Source: Marisediminitalea oceani (GTDB lineage Bacteria; Pseudomonadota; Gammaproteobacteria; Enterobacterales; Alteromonadaceae). From it: a stretch of 64,000 nt of DNA. The notes beneath the pieces were generated by a model that saw only the letters and a list, made by a program, of their open reading frames with translations, was not told the origin of the DNA and made no database searches. Shown here piece after piece: positions 45,021-54,668 of this stretch; positions within the stretch are counted from its first letter, which is position 1; every line of letters begins with the position of its first letter. The stretch is from positions 27,061 to 91,060 of the forward strand of contig NZ_RCUA01000044.1 of NCBI RefSeq assembly GCF_003731635.1. Direction: 5' to 3'. The translations under genes were made by a program, and so were the position numbers.

Positions 45021-46300
45021 TTGTCATCCTGCTCCAGTCTTTCGATACCCAGTGCCTTCAACACGTATTTCTCGTATACAGGTTCGCTGGTACCGGTTTT
45101 CATCTTACGCATGAAATATTTTTCAAAGGCAATCTTAGCCAGATGCACCCATTTACCCTTTTTAAACCAGGTAACGTTACGCGGCGGAATTTGCGGCATA
45201 GCCACAAACGCGGCACCGGTGTCGCCCATATCAGCTAAACAAATTGCATGCCAGGTGCCTTTTGTTGAAGGCGGTTTATCGTCCACAATGATGGATTTCA
45301 TATTATGCGCAATGGCCGTCATCATGGTTTCAATCATGTAACCGGTTTTCGGAGTACCGGTGGGTACCGGTGTTGTCTCTACCGGCGGGATAGCCACGCA
45401 TACGCCACCCGAGAAAATATTAGGGTACTTAGGAGAACGCTGGAATTCATCGGTGATGACAAACCCTTTGGGGTTACACAACCCTTCCACATTGGCCACA
45501 GCCGGAACGCCACCAAAAGGCGGGATAAGCATCGAATGATTAAAAGGCTCCTCATAGGTAAATTCCACCTCGCCTTTTCGATTGAGCTCAGACACATGCA
45601 TCATGCCGTCTTCAACCTTATCCACCCGTGCGTTACAGATCCATTTGATGTTGCGGTTACGCAGTTCTGATTCGAGCATTGATTTTGAGTCACCCACGCC
45701 GCCCAGCCCCAAATGGCCGATGTAAGGCTCACTGGTTACAAAGGTCATGGGCACTTTGTGACGAATTTTGGCATCGCGCAGCGCCTTATCGAGAATAAAG
45801 GCATATTCGTAGGCCGGCCCAAAACAACTGGCGCCCTGAAACGAGCCCACCACTACCGGGCCGGGGTTAGCCACCAGCTTCTCAAAATCCACATAGCAAT
45901 GTTCGGCATGATCCAGTGTACAAACAGATTGAGTGAATCCACCAGGGCCCGCCCCTTCGATTTGGTCAAAGGCCAAACGCGGACCGGTAGCAATAATCAG
46001 GTAATCATAATCAATAACTTCACCTTCACCGGTGACCAGCTGATTGGCTTCGGCATCAATTTTGTCGACCCGGGCGCATTTAAACGCAATTTTCTTTTTG
46101 GCCAGGTATTTTTCGATAGGCATAGTTACCGCACCGGCTTCGCGCCACCCCACTGCAACCCAGGGATTGGAAGGGACAAACCTGAACTCTTCCCGTTCGT
46201 TAACCACCATGACTTCATGACCAGCGCCTAACGCCTCTTTTACTTCATACGCCGCTGGCATACCGCCGGTTCCTGCACCTAACACCACTATTTTTGCCAT
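45017..46300 (-). CDS. sqr: Sulfide:quinone oxidoreductase (FCSD/SQR family flavoprotein)
   Basis: 427 residues from the ATG at 46300 (MAKIVVLG); an ATG two codons upstream is equivalent. N-terminal FAD motif GAGTGGMPAAYE, second Rossmann region DYLIIATGP, and cysteines at SVCTLDHAEHC, GASCFGP and AICLADMG, of which two should form the redox pair. The amphipathic C-terminal helix (KGKWVHLAKIAFEKYFMRKMK) fits monotopic membrane binding and quinone reduction. It oxidises H2S to sulfane sulfur. It is first of a unit with two haem proteins, divergent from a FisR-type activator, with a sigma-54-like promoter in the gap. Confidence 0.92.
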   Translation of the reverse strand: MAKIVVLGAGTGGMPAAYEVKEALGAGHEVMVVNEREEFRFVPSNPWVAVGWREAGAVTMPIEKYLAKKKIAFKCARVDKIDAEANQLVTGEGEVIDYDYLIIATGPRLAFDQIEGAGPGGFTQSVCTLDHAEHCYVDFEKLVANPGPVVVGSFQGASCFGPAYEYAFILDKALRDAKIRHKVPMTFVTSEPYIGHLGLGGVGDSKSMLESELRNRNIKWICNARVDKVEDGMMHVSELNRKGEVEFTYEEPFNHSMLIPPFGGVPAVANVEGLCNPKGFVITDEFQRSPKYPNIFSGGVCVAIPPVETTPVPTGTPKTGYMIETMMTAIAHNMKSIIVDDKPPSTKGTWHAICLADMGDTGAAFVAMPQIPPRNVTWFKKGKWVHLAKIAFEKYFMRKMKTGTSEPVYEKYVLKALGIERLEQDDK

Positions 46301-46410
46301 AATCATTCTCTTTTATCGTTATTGGCTCTGCTAGTCCCGCCACACTGGTTGCTAACAAATCCGTTGAACAAGTCTTTCTGTTAACAAGTCGCCTTATTAA
46401 CAAATTGTTT

Positions 46411-46426
46411 ACCAATATTCGTGCCA
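46411..46426 (-). promoter_or_regulatory. Sigma-54-like promoter of the sqr operon
   Basis: On the minus strand TGGCACG-N4-TTGGT: a perfect -24 element, but the -12 element has GG in place of the usual GC. It lies about 110 bp upstream of the sqr ATG and 88 bp from the palindrome at 46514-46527. It is weaker than the other two sites because of the -12 change. Confidence 0.5.
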
Positions 46427-46513
46427 TTGTGGTGTAAACGTAGTAGGATGATGTTTTATATTAGATTTTTAATATATTTATTGATTAAACGGCTTGTGCA
46501 GCACATTGAGCTG

Positions 46514-46527
46514 TGTCAAATTTGACA
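46514..46527. promoter_or_regulatory. Perfect 14-bp palindrome TGTCAAATTTGACA, candidate FisR enhancer
   Basis: Lies between divergent sqr and the sigma-54 activator gene, 49 bp before the activator ATG and about 90 bp from the sqr -24 element. It shares TGTCA-N4-TGACA with the repeat upstream of cydA. Confidence 0.65.
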
Positions 46528-46575
46528 AACAAGCTCAGCTTTCAGCTGCCATATTTGTCTCAGGAGAAGGGTGTT

Positions 46576-47883
46576 ATGAACGCATCGCTCATTCAGTCAA
46601 TGATTAATGCCATTGATAAACCAGCGATATTCATTACCAACGATTACGTTATTCAGGCGGTTAACGATGCCTATCGTGAAACCTACGATACCGAAGTTAT
46701 CATTGGTAACAGCACTTGTTATACGATATCCCATCGCAACGACGCTCCCTGCGACAAGCATGGTGAAGAATGTCCCTTAGCCCAGTGTCAGAAAACGAAC
46801 CGGCCCAGCAGTGTGGTGCACATTCACAACACCAATGAAGGCAAAACCTACTGCGATATCTTAATGAAACCGGTGCGTGATGAAGATGGCATGACCATTG
46901 GCTACCTGGAAATACTCGATCGCATTAGCTATGCAGCCGCCGACTCGCAGAAGAACAAAATGATTGGCGGTTCAGACAACTTTAAACAAATGCTTAACCG
47001 CATCAACCGCGCCGCGCAGTCGGAGATTGCGGTGTTACTGCAAGGCGAAACCGGCGCGGGTAAAGAGCTGGTTGCCCAGGCCGTTCACCAGTCGAGCCGC
47101 CGCAAAGACAAACCATTTGTGGTAATTGAGTGTACCGGATTAAACGAAAGCCTGTTTGAATCTGAACTGTTTGGCTATGAAAAGGGCGCGTTTACCGGAG
47201 CCACTAACAGTAAGAAAGGCCTTATCGAAGTGGCCAATGGCGGCACGGTGTTCTTCGACGAAATTGGTGACGTACCGCTTAATATGCAGGTAAAACTGCT
47301 GCGCTTACTGGAAACCCAGTGTTATCGCCCGGTCGGCGGCCTGAAGCAGAAAAAGGCGGACTTCCGCCTGGTATGTGCCAGCCACAAAAACCTGCTGGCC
47401 ATGGTGGAAAAAGGCGAGTTTCGTCAGGACCTGTATTTCCGAATAGCAGGCTTTCCTATTTACTTGCCCGCATTACGCGAACGTAAATCGGATATCCCCC
47501 TACTGTGTAAGCATTTTCTGTCTGGTAGTGAACACCGTCATAAGCACTTTAGCGAACGGGCACTACAAACCCTTTCGCATTACAGCTTTCCGGGCAATAT
47601 CCGCGAGCTTAAGAGTATTGTGGAGCAGGCTGCGCTGATGTCGAACGATGACGATATACTGGTTAGCGATCTACCGCCACAGATCCTTGGTGTTGGCCCG
47701 GCTGAAACCCAGGCCATAGCGGAAGACATTATGCCGCTAGAGCAGGCCGAACAGGTGTATCTGGAAAAAATCTGTAAGCATTTTGATGGCAGCCCGGATG
47801 AGCTTGCCAATAAGCTTGATGTAAGTACTCGCACACTTTACAGAAAGCTGCAGCGATACAATATTAAACTCAAAGGTTCATGA
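46576..47883 (+). CDS. fisR: FisR-type sigma-54-dependent sulfide-responsive activator
   Basis: 435 residues from the ATG at 46576, fixed by AGGAG 9 bases upstream; the longer GTG start at 46513 lies across the palindrome and lacks a ribosome site. N-terminal PAS-like sensing domain with Cys48, Cys59, Cys66 and Cys71; the first three have the same spacing as the sulfane-sulfur-sensing cysteines 53, 64 and 71 reported for Cupriavidus FisR. AAA+ domain with Walker A GETGAGKE, sigma-54 contact loop GAFTGA and Walker B VFFDEIGD, then a Fis-type helix-turn-helix ([21 protein letters not shown]). Divergent from sqr. Likely targets are the sqr, cyd and persulfide dioxygenase promoters. Confidence 0.88.
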   Translation: MNASLIQSMINAIDKPAIFITNDYVIQAVNDAYRETYDTEVIIGNSTCYTISHRNDAPCDKHGEECPLAQCQKTNRPSSVVHIHNTNEGKTYCDILMKPVRDEDGMTIGYLEILDRISYAAADSQKNKMIGGSDNFKQMLNRINRAAQSEIAVLLQGETGAGKELVAQAVHQSSRRKDKPFVVIECTGLNESLFESELFGYEKGAFTGATNSKKGLIEVANGGTVFFDEIGDVPLNMQVKLLRLLETQCYRPVGGLKQKKADFRLVCASHKNLLAMVEKGEFRQDLYFRIAGFPIYLPALRERKSDIPLLCKHFLSGSEHRHKHFSERALQTLSHYSFPGNIRELKSIVEQAALMSNDDDILVSDLPPQILGVGPAETQAIAEDIMPLEQAEQVYLEKICKHFDGSPDELANKLDVSTRTLYRKLQRYNIKLKGS

Positions 47884-48625
47884 TCCCCTGATACAACAGG
47901 CGCACCGCAAGTACCGATAAAATTAACTTAAAGGCTAGCTTAAACTTATCTGCCGGAATGCGGTTTAGTAGTTTAAGGCCCAGCCAGGTACCAATCGCGC
48001 CGCTGACAATCATAGCTACGACCAACGGCAGCCATTGCCAGAACGAAAAGCCCACCATGGTAAACACCACCGCTTTTAAACTGTGCTGAAAGGTCATGCA
48101 GTTAGCAAATGTGGAGGTATGGGTCATTTTGTTATAACCGTTGCGGTACACCACCGAAGCCACCATTGGGCCACTGGCACCCACAAACATGCTAAGAAAG
48201 GTGGTTAGCGCGCCGGCAATGATGCGGCCCGGCCGCGACATCTCCCGCGGACTGGGTTTAAGCCCCCACACCATGAGCAGCAGAAAAACGGCAATCGCTA
48301 GCTGGATAATCGCCAATGGCAGCTGCACTACCACAAAGGACGCAGCTATCGCCCCCAGGATCGTCCCTAAGGCAAAGTACTTAAACATCGCCCGGTCGAG
48401 ATATTTAAAGGTCATTACCGCGCGGCTGGCATTAGAGCCGAGCTGCACCAGGCCATGCACCGGAATTAACGCAGCAATGGGTATTACCGATGCCATCACC
48501 ACCAGCAAAAGCATGCCGCCGCCCAATCCCATAGTACCGGTCACAAATGAAGTAAATCCTGCCAGTAAAATGAGTCCCAGCGCCGTATAAAGGTCCAGAA
48601 CTCCGGCAGTTAACAGTGTTTCCAT
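47870..48625 (-). CDS. TauE/SafE (TSUP) family transporter, second copy
   Basis: 251 residues from the ATG at 48625; TTG (48649) and GTG starts upstream are possible but have poor ribosome sites. About eight helices with the family Gly-rich motif (FVTGTMGLGGGMLLL) and the second-half MFVGASGPMVASVVYRNG. It is convergent with fisR, the two genes overlapping by 14 bp at their 3' ends. It differs strongly from the TauE/SafE protein at 35317, so it is not a recent duplicate. A role in export of sulfur anions is inferred from location next to sqr/fisR. Confidence 0.85.
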   Translation of the reverse strand: METLLTAGVLDLYTALGLILLAGFTSFVTGTMGLGGGMLLLVVMASVIPIAALIPVHGLVQLGSNASRAVMTFKYLDRAMFKYFALGTILGAIAASFVVVQLPLAIIQLAIAVFLLLMVWGLKPSPREMSRPGRIIAGALTTFLSMFVGASGPMVASVVYRNGYNKMTHTSTFANCMTFQHSLKAVVFTMVGFSFWQWLPLVVAMIVSGAIGTWLGLKLLNRIPADKFKLAFKLILSVLAVRLLYQGIMNL

Positions 48626-48793
48626 CACAAACCACAAAGTCGCATTCAATCCTGACTATGATTCTCACTAGGCCTGAAATACTTTGCAACCAAATAAACC
48701 GCTATTTCGTCTTAGAAAACCTGTTTATGGCTCACATTCACTGGTAACTTAATCTTTCTTACATAACAACAACGACAGTAATCACCTAAAACC

Positions 48794-50962
48794 ATGAATA
48801 AAATGCTTCTTTCTCTGTCTGTTGCCACCGTGCTGCTTGCGGCCTGTAGCGACGACAAAACGCCAGAAAAACAAATAGAACCTGCAACGCCTATGAATTT
48901 ATCGACATCTGTTACCCCACCGGTGGCGAAAAAAAAATCCTACGAATTAACTGCTCACGGCGATACCCGGGTAGATGATTATTACTGGATGCGCGACGAC
49001 TCCCGTACTGATGCAGAGGTGCTTTCGCACCTGGAAAAAGAAAACAGCTACGCTGATGCCGTTCTTGCGCCGCTCGAAAAACAGACCGACTCACTTTATG
49101 AGGAAATGATCGCCCGCATCCCAAAGGATGACTCCTCAGTACCTTATAAAAAGAATGGCTACTGGTACCAGACGCATTATGTGGGCGACGGCGAATACCC
49201 TATTTATGTCCGCAAGAAACAAGTGGATGGTGAAGAAACTATATTACTCAACGGCAATCAAATGGCCGAAGGCGAGAGCTACTTCAGCATAGGCTCCTTT
49301 GCTGCCAGCCCGAATAATGAGTTACTGGCCTACTCTGTGGATACGGTCAGTCGTCGTTTATACACTGTATACGTGAAAAACATTGCTACCGGTGAGTTGT
49401 ATGCCGACACCCTGACCGACACCACGGGCCAGGTCTACTGGGTTAACGATAACCAGACCCTTTATTACATCAAGCGTGATAAGCAAACCCTGCTGGGCTC
49501 GCAGGTTTTCCGTCATACCCTGGGGACTGATCAGGCCGATGACGAACTGGTTTATGAAGAAACCGACACTACTTTCTATACCTCATTAGGGAAAAGTAAA
49601 GACGGGGAAGTTATCTTCATTAATCACAGCAACACCGACATGTCTGGCGTAACGCTAATTGATGCCAACAATGCTGAGGCCACCCCAACGCCCTTTTATC
49701 CCATCGAGCCGGACCATGAGTATTCCATCGAAAAGCATGGCGATGATTATTATGTGCTAACCAACTGGCAGGCGGATAACTACCGCATTATGAAAGTTGC
49801 GGCCGATAGCACCCAGGACCGCAGCGCCTGGCAGGAAGTGGTAGCTCATAATCCTGACATTTACATCAGCAGCCTCGAAGTTCTGCAGGACTACCTGGTA
49901 TATAAAGCCAAAGAGAATGGCTATTTACGCCTTGAAGCCATGTCGCTGAAAGACGGCTCACTGCGCACCATCCCCACTGAAGATCCAATTTATACTGCAG
50001 GATTTACCGGCAATACCCAAAGTGACACCAATACTGTCAGAATTTACTATGCGTCGTTAACCACGCCGCCCAGTACCTTTGATATTGACCTGGAAACCCT
50101 GCAAAGCGAACTGAAAAAGCAAAACAAGGTTGGTGACGACTTTAATGCTGCGGACTACCGGTCAGAACGCCTGATGATCACTGCTCGCGATGGTAAAAAA
50201 GTACCGGTTTCACTGGTTTATCGTAAATCGACCTTTAAAAAAGACGGTACTAACCCGCTCTTCCAGTACGGTTATGGCTCGTATGGTTCAACCATGGACC
50301 CAACCTTTGTTTCTTCTTGGTTATCAATGCTCGACCGGGGCTTTGTAGTGGCCATTGCCCATATCCGCGGCAGCCAGATGCTCGGCACTCAGTGGTATGA
50401 AGACGGTAAAATGGGCAACAAAATGAACACCTTTACCGACTTTATTGATGTAACCAAAGGACTGATTGAACAAGGTTATGCCGACCCGAGTCGCGTGTTT
50501 GCAGAAGGCGGCAGTGCCGGTGGCTTATTAATGGGCGCGGTGGCCAATATGGCACCAGAACTGTACACCGCAATCGCCGCCCATGTGCCCTTTGTGGATG
50601 TAGTAACCACCATGAGTGACGCCAGCATTCCGCTGACTACCGGCGAGTACACCGAATGGGGTAACCCGGCCAATAAAGAAGAGTATGAGTATATGCTTTC
50701 CTACTCACCTTACGATCAGGTGAAAAAGCAGGATTACCCGCATATGTTTGTAACCACTGGTTTGCATGACTCACAGGTTCAGTACTTCGAGCCGATGAAG
50801 TGGGTAGCCAAACTTCGGGATTACAAAACCGATGACAATCTGCTGCTATTCATTACCAATATGGAAGCCGGCCATGGCGGTGCATCAGGGCGCTTCAAGC
50901 GCTATGAGCAACGGGCCAAGGAATATGCCTTTTTCTTCCACCTGGCAGGTATAGAACTGTAA
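48794..50962 (+). CDS. S9 prolyl oligopeptidase family, oligopeptidase B-like lipoprotein
   Basis: 722 residues. A type II signal peptide (lipobox LAAC) means it is exported and lipid-anchored, unlike cytoplasmic oligopeptidase B. N-terminal beta-propeller (about 60-430), then the alpha/beta hydrolase with catalytic Ser574 in GGSAGG, Asp659 in GLHDSQV and His694 in AGHGG. It would cut short peptides, probably after Lys/Arg if it follows OpdB. It is monocistronic and followed by a strong hairpin at 50970-50997. Confidence 0.92.
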   Translation: MNKMLLSLSVATVLLAACSDDKTPEKQIEPATPMNLSTSVTPPVAKKKSYELTAHGDTRVDDYYWMRDDSRTDAEVLSHLEKENSYADAVLAPLEKQTDSLYEEMIARIPKDDSSVPYKKNGYWYQTHYVGDGEYPIYVRKKQVDGEETILLNGNQMAEGESYFSIGSFAASPNNELLAYSVDTVSRRLYTVYVKNIATGELYADTLTDTTGQVYWVNDNQTLYYIKRDKQTLLGSQVFRHTLGTDQADDELVYEETDTTFYTSLGKSKDGEVIFINHSNTDMSGVTLIDANNAEATPTPFYPIEPDHEYSIEKHGDDYYVLTNWQADNYRIMKVAADSTQDRSAWQEVVAHNPDIYISSLEVLQDYLVYKAKENGYLRLEAMSLKDGSLRTIPTEDPIYTAGFTGNTQSDTNTVRIYYASLTTPPSTFDIDLETLQSELKKQNKVGDDFNAADYRSERLMITARDGKKVPVSLVYRKSTFKKDGTNPLFQYGYGSYGSTMDPTFVSSWLSMLDRGFVVAIAHIRGSQMLGTQWYEDGKMGNKMNTFTDFIDVTKGLIEQGYADPSRVFAEGGSAGGLLMGAVANMAPELYTAIAAHVPFVDVVTTMSDASIPLTTGEYTEWGNPANKEEYEYMLSYSPYDQVKKQDYPHMFVTTGLHDSQVQYFEPMKWVAKLRDYKTDDNLLLFITNMEAGHGGASGRFKRYEQRAKEYAFFFHLAGIEL

Positions 50963-50969
50963 GAAACGG

Positions 50970-50997
50970 GCCCGGTTAACGCCAACGTTAGCCGGGC
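50970..50997. terminator. Bidirectional hairpin between convergent genes
   Basis: A twelve-pair stem GCCCGGTTAACG/CGTTAGCCGGGC (one G-T wobble) with a CCAA loop fills the gap between the S9 peptidase and GGDEF genes, followed on the plus strand by TTATT. Confidence 0.75.
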
Positions 50998-51000
50998 TTA

Positions 51001-52431
51001 TTATGGCTCTGCAAAACGTAAAGCTGTCTGATTTCGCCCTTCCCGCTTAGCTTTCAGCAGTTGTCTGTCGGCTTCATCAAACGCCTTTTGAAAGCCTTCA
51101 CATTCATCAACCCGGGCAATCCCAAAACTGCAGGACACAGCCAGTTCGGGCTGTGAAAAAGTAAGCTCTGCAATCCCCTGACGGATCGTTTCAGCCACAG
51201 AGAACGCATTCTCTATGGAGGTTTGTGGTAGCAGCAACATAAATTCGTCACCACCGAAGCGCCCGAAGATATCACTGCTGCGAATTTTACTGCGCACCAG
51301 GGAGGCCAGCTCGCGAAGCACCTCGTCGCCTGCCAGATGGCCAAACTGATCGTTGATTTGTTTAAATTTATCTACGTCGAACAACAATAACGAGGTTTGG
51401 TGACCATAGCGTTTAGCATGTTTAAGGTGTTGTTCAGTAAGCGCAATAAAGTGCTGCCGCATGACCGCTTTGGTGAGGAAATCGGTTTTGGCTTCAACAT
51501 GTAATTCACGATTATCTGCCACCAACGCCGGTACAGACATAGCAAAGTAAGCACTGCAGGCAATCACATTGATAGCCACCTGATAAATATAGGCCTGTTC
51601 AGAAACCCCTAAAATGCTTACCAGCAGCGCCAGCAGGAAGCTGAGCATTGCCAGACTGGCAGCCATCCGTATCGGCGACTCCGTAAAAACGATCCACATT
51701 TGTGGCAGGGTCAGAAAGAAAATCAGACAGGCAATTTCCGATGACTGGTAATGGTCTGCCAGTACGACTACCCCTACCACCAGCGCCCAGCAAAATACCA
51801 GCTTGCCGGCAAAAGAACTAAAGCGGCTCTCGGTTTTAGGCTGGTAATTGAGCGCAGACAGTAATCCCCGGCGCGGATATATGCGATTCACAATACCGAT
51901 AAAAACCGGCACCAGCACCAGGATCCCGGACATATCGCCAATCCACCAGGCCAGACTGGTGGCTAAAAACGACTCCAGTTGCGGCCCGCCAAACAATAAC
52001 AGTACGCCGGCGGTTGCCATAACCAGGCTGGAAGTAGCCACCGTCAGTAAAAACCGCATCACCGGCGCATATAAATTATGATGGCTTATCCGGTCAATAG
52101 AGCCGCGTAGCAAGTTGGCACTCACGCCGTAAACCAGGCAATGCAGCAAGGCAAACTGGCTGCCGGCAATCAGCAGCTGTTCCAACGAGCGTTGATCATT
52201 AAATACCAGGCTTTCCCAACCAGTAGACAACACACAGGCAATGAACATAGCAGGCAGTGCCTGCCATCTGAGCAACAGAAAACAGGTAAACGTAAAACCA
52301 GCGGGCGGAAACCAGATACTGGCATGGGGGGCATACTCAGTAAAAACCGACAGACGCCAAAGCACCAGCCAGGTTAAAACCAATAACGAATGTTTAAATA
52401 CTGCAGTAATTTTTTCCATTACTATTTGCAC
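51001..52431 (-). CDS. MASE1-GGDEF diguanylate cyclase
   Basis: 476 residues. N-terminal MASE1-type integral sensor of about eight helices (EYAPHASIWFPPAGFTF near the start is characteristic), then a GGDEF domain with intact GRFGGDEF and I-site RSSD five residues before it. It makes cyclic di-GMP at the membrane, subject to product inhibition. The GTG start at 52431 has AGGCGA very close; the ATG at 52419 is an alternative. It is a stand-alone gene; signal unknown. Confidence 0.9.
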   Translation of the reverse strand: MQIVMEKITAVFKHSLLVLTWLVLWRLSVFTEYAPHASIWFPPAGFTFTCFLLLRWQALPAMFIACVLSTGWESLVFNDQRSLEQLLIAGSQFALLHCLVYGVSANLLRGSIDRISHHNLYAPVMRFLLTVATSSLVMATAGVLLLFGGPQLESFLATSLAWWIGDMSGILVLVPVFIGIVNRIYPRRGLLSALNYQPKTESRFSSFAGKLVFCWALVVGVVVLADHYQSSEIACLIFFLTLPQMWIVFTESPIRMAASLAMLSFLLALLVSILGVSEQAYIYQVAINVIACSAYFAMSVPALVADNRELHVEAKTDFLTKAVMRQHFIALTEQHLKHAKRYGHQTSLLLFDVDKFKQINDQFGHLAGDEVLRELASLVRSKIRSSDIFGRFGGDEFMLLLPQTSIENAFSVAETIRQGIAELTFSQPELAVSCSFGIARVDECEGFQKAFDEADRQLLKAKREGRNQTALRFAEP

Positions 52432-52587
52432 TGTTCGCCTGACCGCTCTAACACAGTGATAAAACCGCCAATATGTTTACTACAAAAATCACGTCCTAAA
52501 ATAGTAATACAAATTTACCAGAGTACCTATCCACAACACCGTTAATGCGACTAATTAGCTAGAGTGCCAGCCAGATTAACGGCAATG

Positions 52588-53700
52588 TCAGCCAGAAAAG
52601 GCCTGGCTCCAGTCTTTCCACACCGGTGTCATGCCTAGCTTTACAACAACGTCTGCCACTGCTTCAGGTGAACGTTTATCATCGGTACTGAACTGCTCAA
52701 GTGCTTCATCTGTGGCTGAATAGCCTCCCGGTTGCGTGCTGGATGCGGCGCTCAGACTAGTGATACCAAAGGGCAATAGCTTGTCTCTAAGAGCAGCAGA
52801 CTCGCGGGTTGATAAACTTATCTCGACATCTGTATTCATCAACCGGTGTACGCAAATAAGCTGCAATAACTGGCGATTAGTCATATCCAGCGTACTCACT
52901 TTATCTCCCGTGTAAGGCCTCAGTCGCGGTACCGACAAGCTATAGCGGCTGCGCCAGTAACGGGATTGCAGATATTCCAGATGCAGTGCCGTAAAGTAGC
53001 TGTCCACACGCCAGTCGTTTAACCCAATCAATACCCCAAGACCGATTTTATCCATACCGGCTCGGGCCAACCGTTCCGGCGTTAGCAGGCGCCAGTCAAA
53101 ATCCTGTTTTTTGCCCCGCGTGTGATATTCGGCATAGCGGCGTCGTTGATAAGTCTCCTGATATACCATCACAGCATCAACGCCCAGGGTTTTCAGTGTC
53201 TGGTAGTCACTCTCAGCCAGTGGTTGTACTTCCATCGCCACATAACTGAAGTGTGGTTTGATCAGGGGCAACAGCCGTCGAAAATAGGCCATACCGACTT
53301 TGCGCTCGTGCTCCCCGGTTACCAGCAGTAAGCTGTCAAAGCCCATAGCTTTAATGGCCGCAACTTCTGCGGTTACCTCCTCTTCAGACAGGGTTTTACG
53401 ACGAATCCCATTACTTGCTGAGAAACCACAATAGGTACATTCATTAGCACAGAGATTTGATAAGTATAAAGGCACAAAAAACTGCATGGTATGACCAAAC
53501 CGGCAACGGGTAAGTTGCCTGGCGCGACTGGCTAATACCGGCAGGTAGGATTCGGCGGCCGGCGACAACAACGCAGGCAGATGCTGCAAGGTTAAGTGTG
53601 GCGCATTAATAGCAGCTTCGACCTCTTTAGCGGTAGTGGCATAAATACGCAGCCGAATATCATCCCAGTCGGTGGCAGCCAGAGTGTCTGCAAAACTCAT
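52588..53700 (-). CDS. thiH: 2-iminoacetate synthase ThiH (radical SAM)
   Basis: 370 residues. The radical-SAM cluster motif [11 protein letters not shown] (CxxxCxxC) is present, with the family's AMEVQPL and GLGVLIGL segments. It cleaves tyrosine to dehydroglycine (2-iminoacetate) for the thiazole ring, the oxygen-independent alternative to ThiO. It is last gene of the thi operon; its ATG overlaps the thiG stop by 4 bp. Slightly shorter than E. coli ThiH. Confidence 0.95.
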   Translation of the reverse strand: MSFADTLAATDWDDIRLRIYATTAKEVEAAINAPHLTLQHLPALLSPAAESYLPVLASRARQLTRCRFGHTMQFFVPLYLSNLCANECTYCGFSASNGIRRKTLSEEEVTAEVAAIKAMGFDSLLLVTGEHERKVGMAYFRRLLPLIKPHFSYVAMEVQPLAESDYQTLKTLGVDAVMVYQETYQRRRYAEYHTRGKKQDFDWRLLTPERLARAGMDKIGLGVLIGLNDWRVDSYFTALHLEYLQSRYWRSRYSLSVPRLRPYTGDKVSTLDMTNRQLLQLICVHRLMNTDVEISLSTRESAALRDKLLPFGITSLSAASSTQPGGYSATDEALEQFSTDDKRSPEAVADVVVKLGMTPVWKDWSQAFSG

Positions 53701-54464
53701 AAATCCTCCAGAAACGCTTCCAGCGGACTGGTGGCCACGGCCATGTTATGTCCGGCAGCCAGGCCTGCTTCATACGCCTGCCGCCCAGCTATTACAGCGT
53801 GATTGAACGCTCCCGCCATGGCGACAGGATCGTGCGCTGCAGCCATAGCGGTATTAACCAGCACTGCATCCACACCTATTTCCATTGCAGCGGCCGCGTG
53901 ACTTGGTGCGCCTATACCTGCATCCACTACCACCGGCACTCTGGCCTGCTCAACAATTATCTGCAGGAACTCACGGGTTTGCAGCCCCTGATTAGAACCA
54001 ATTGGCGCGCCCAGCGGCATCACCGCCGCACAACCAACTTCTTCCAGTCGTTTACATAACACCGGATCGGCCGGGCAATAAGGCATTACTACAAACCCCT
54101 GGTTGACCAATAGCTCTGCGGCTTTAAGTGTTTCCACAGGGTCTGGCAGTAAGTAGCGCTGATCAGGATGTATTTCCAGCTTCACCCAGTGGGTTTGCAG
54201 CGCCTGGCGCGCTAGCTCAGCCGCGTAAACAGCCTCATTTGCTGTACGAGCCCCTGCGGTGTTAGGCAGTAACTTCACACCCAGCTGCTGTAGGGGGGCC
54301 AGTAATTGATCTGAGCGGCGCGAGAGGTCCATACGCTTTAAAGCCAGCGTGGTCAGTTCACTACCACTGGCCGCAATGGCCTGCTGCATAATAGTGGCGC
54401 TGGCAAATTTGCCGGTGCCTGTGAACAATCTGGATGAAAAGGTTTTATCTGCAATCTTAAGCAT
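53697..54464 (-). CDS. thiG: Thiazole synthase
   Basis: 255-residue TIM-barrel enzyme. The Schiff-base lysine is in VKLEI, the phosphate-binding region is [21 protein letters not shown], and the N-terminal [10 protein letters not shown] is standard. It condenses deoxyxylulose phosphate, 2-iminoacetate and ThiS thiocarboxylate. It lies 3 bp after thiS and overlaps thiH. Confidence 0.96.
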   Translation of the reverse strand: MLKIADKTFSSRLFTGTGKFASATIMQQAIAASGSELTTLALKRMDLSRRSDQLLAPLQQLGVKLLPNTAGARTANEAVYAAELARQALQTHWVKLEIHPDQRYLLPDPVETLKAAELLVNQGFVVMPYCPADPVLCKRLEEVGCAAVMPLGAPIGSNQGLQTREFLQIIVEQARVPVVVDAGIGAPSHAAAAMEIGVDAVLVNTAMAAAHDPVAMAGAFNHAVIAGRQAYEAGLAAGHNMAVATSPLEAFLEDL

Positions 54465-54467
54465 TAG

Positions 54468-54668
54468 TTACCCCCCGGCGACAACAGTAAAGAGTGTTAC
54501 CTGATCATCAGCATGCAGGACATACTGATGCCATAATGTGCGGTTTATTACCCGCTGATTCACCGCCAGGGCAAGCCCGTTCTCGTCTACTGACAGGTCT
54601 TCCATAAGCTGTTTCAGGCTCAGGCCTTCAGCCACTTCTTTTGCTTTGTCGTTAACTGTAATTAGCAT
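54468..54668 (-). CDS. thiS: Sulfur carrier protein ThiS
   Basis: 66 residues from the ATG at 54668. The longer in-frame reading to 54740 lies inside thiF and is rejected because ThiS proteins begin near this Met (MLITVND). The ubiquitin-like fold ends in the required Gly-Gly (TVVAGG), which ThiF adenylates and which then carries sulfur as a thiocarboxylate. It overlaps the thiF end by 17 bp. Confidence 0.95.
   Translation of the reverse strand: MLITVNDKAKEVAEGLSLKQLMEDLSVDENGLALAVNQRVINRTLWHQYVLHADDQVTLFTVVAGG

Noticed and set aside
47870..47883. Overlap of fisR and the second TauE/SafE gene as a possible frameshift artefact
   Set aside because: Both proteins end naturally in their families; convergent 3' overlaps of this size are ordinary.
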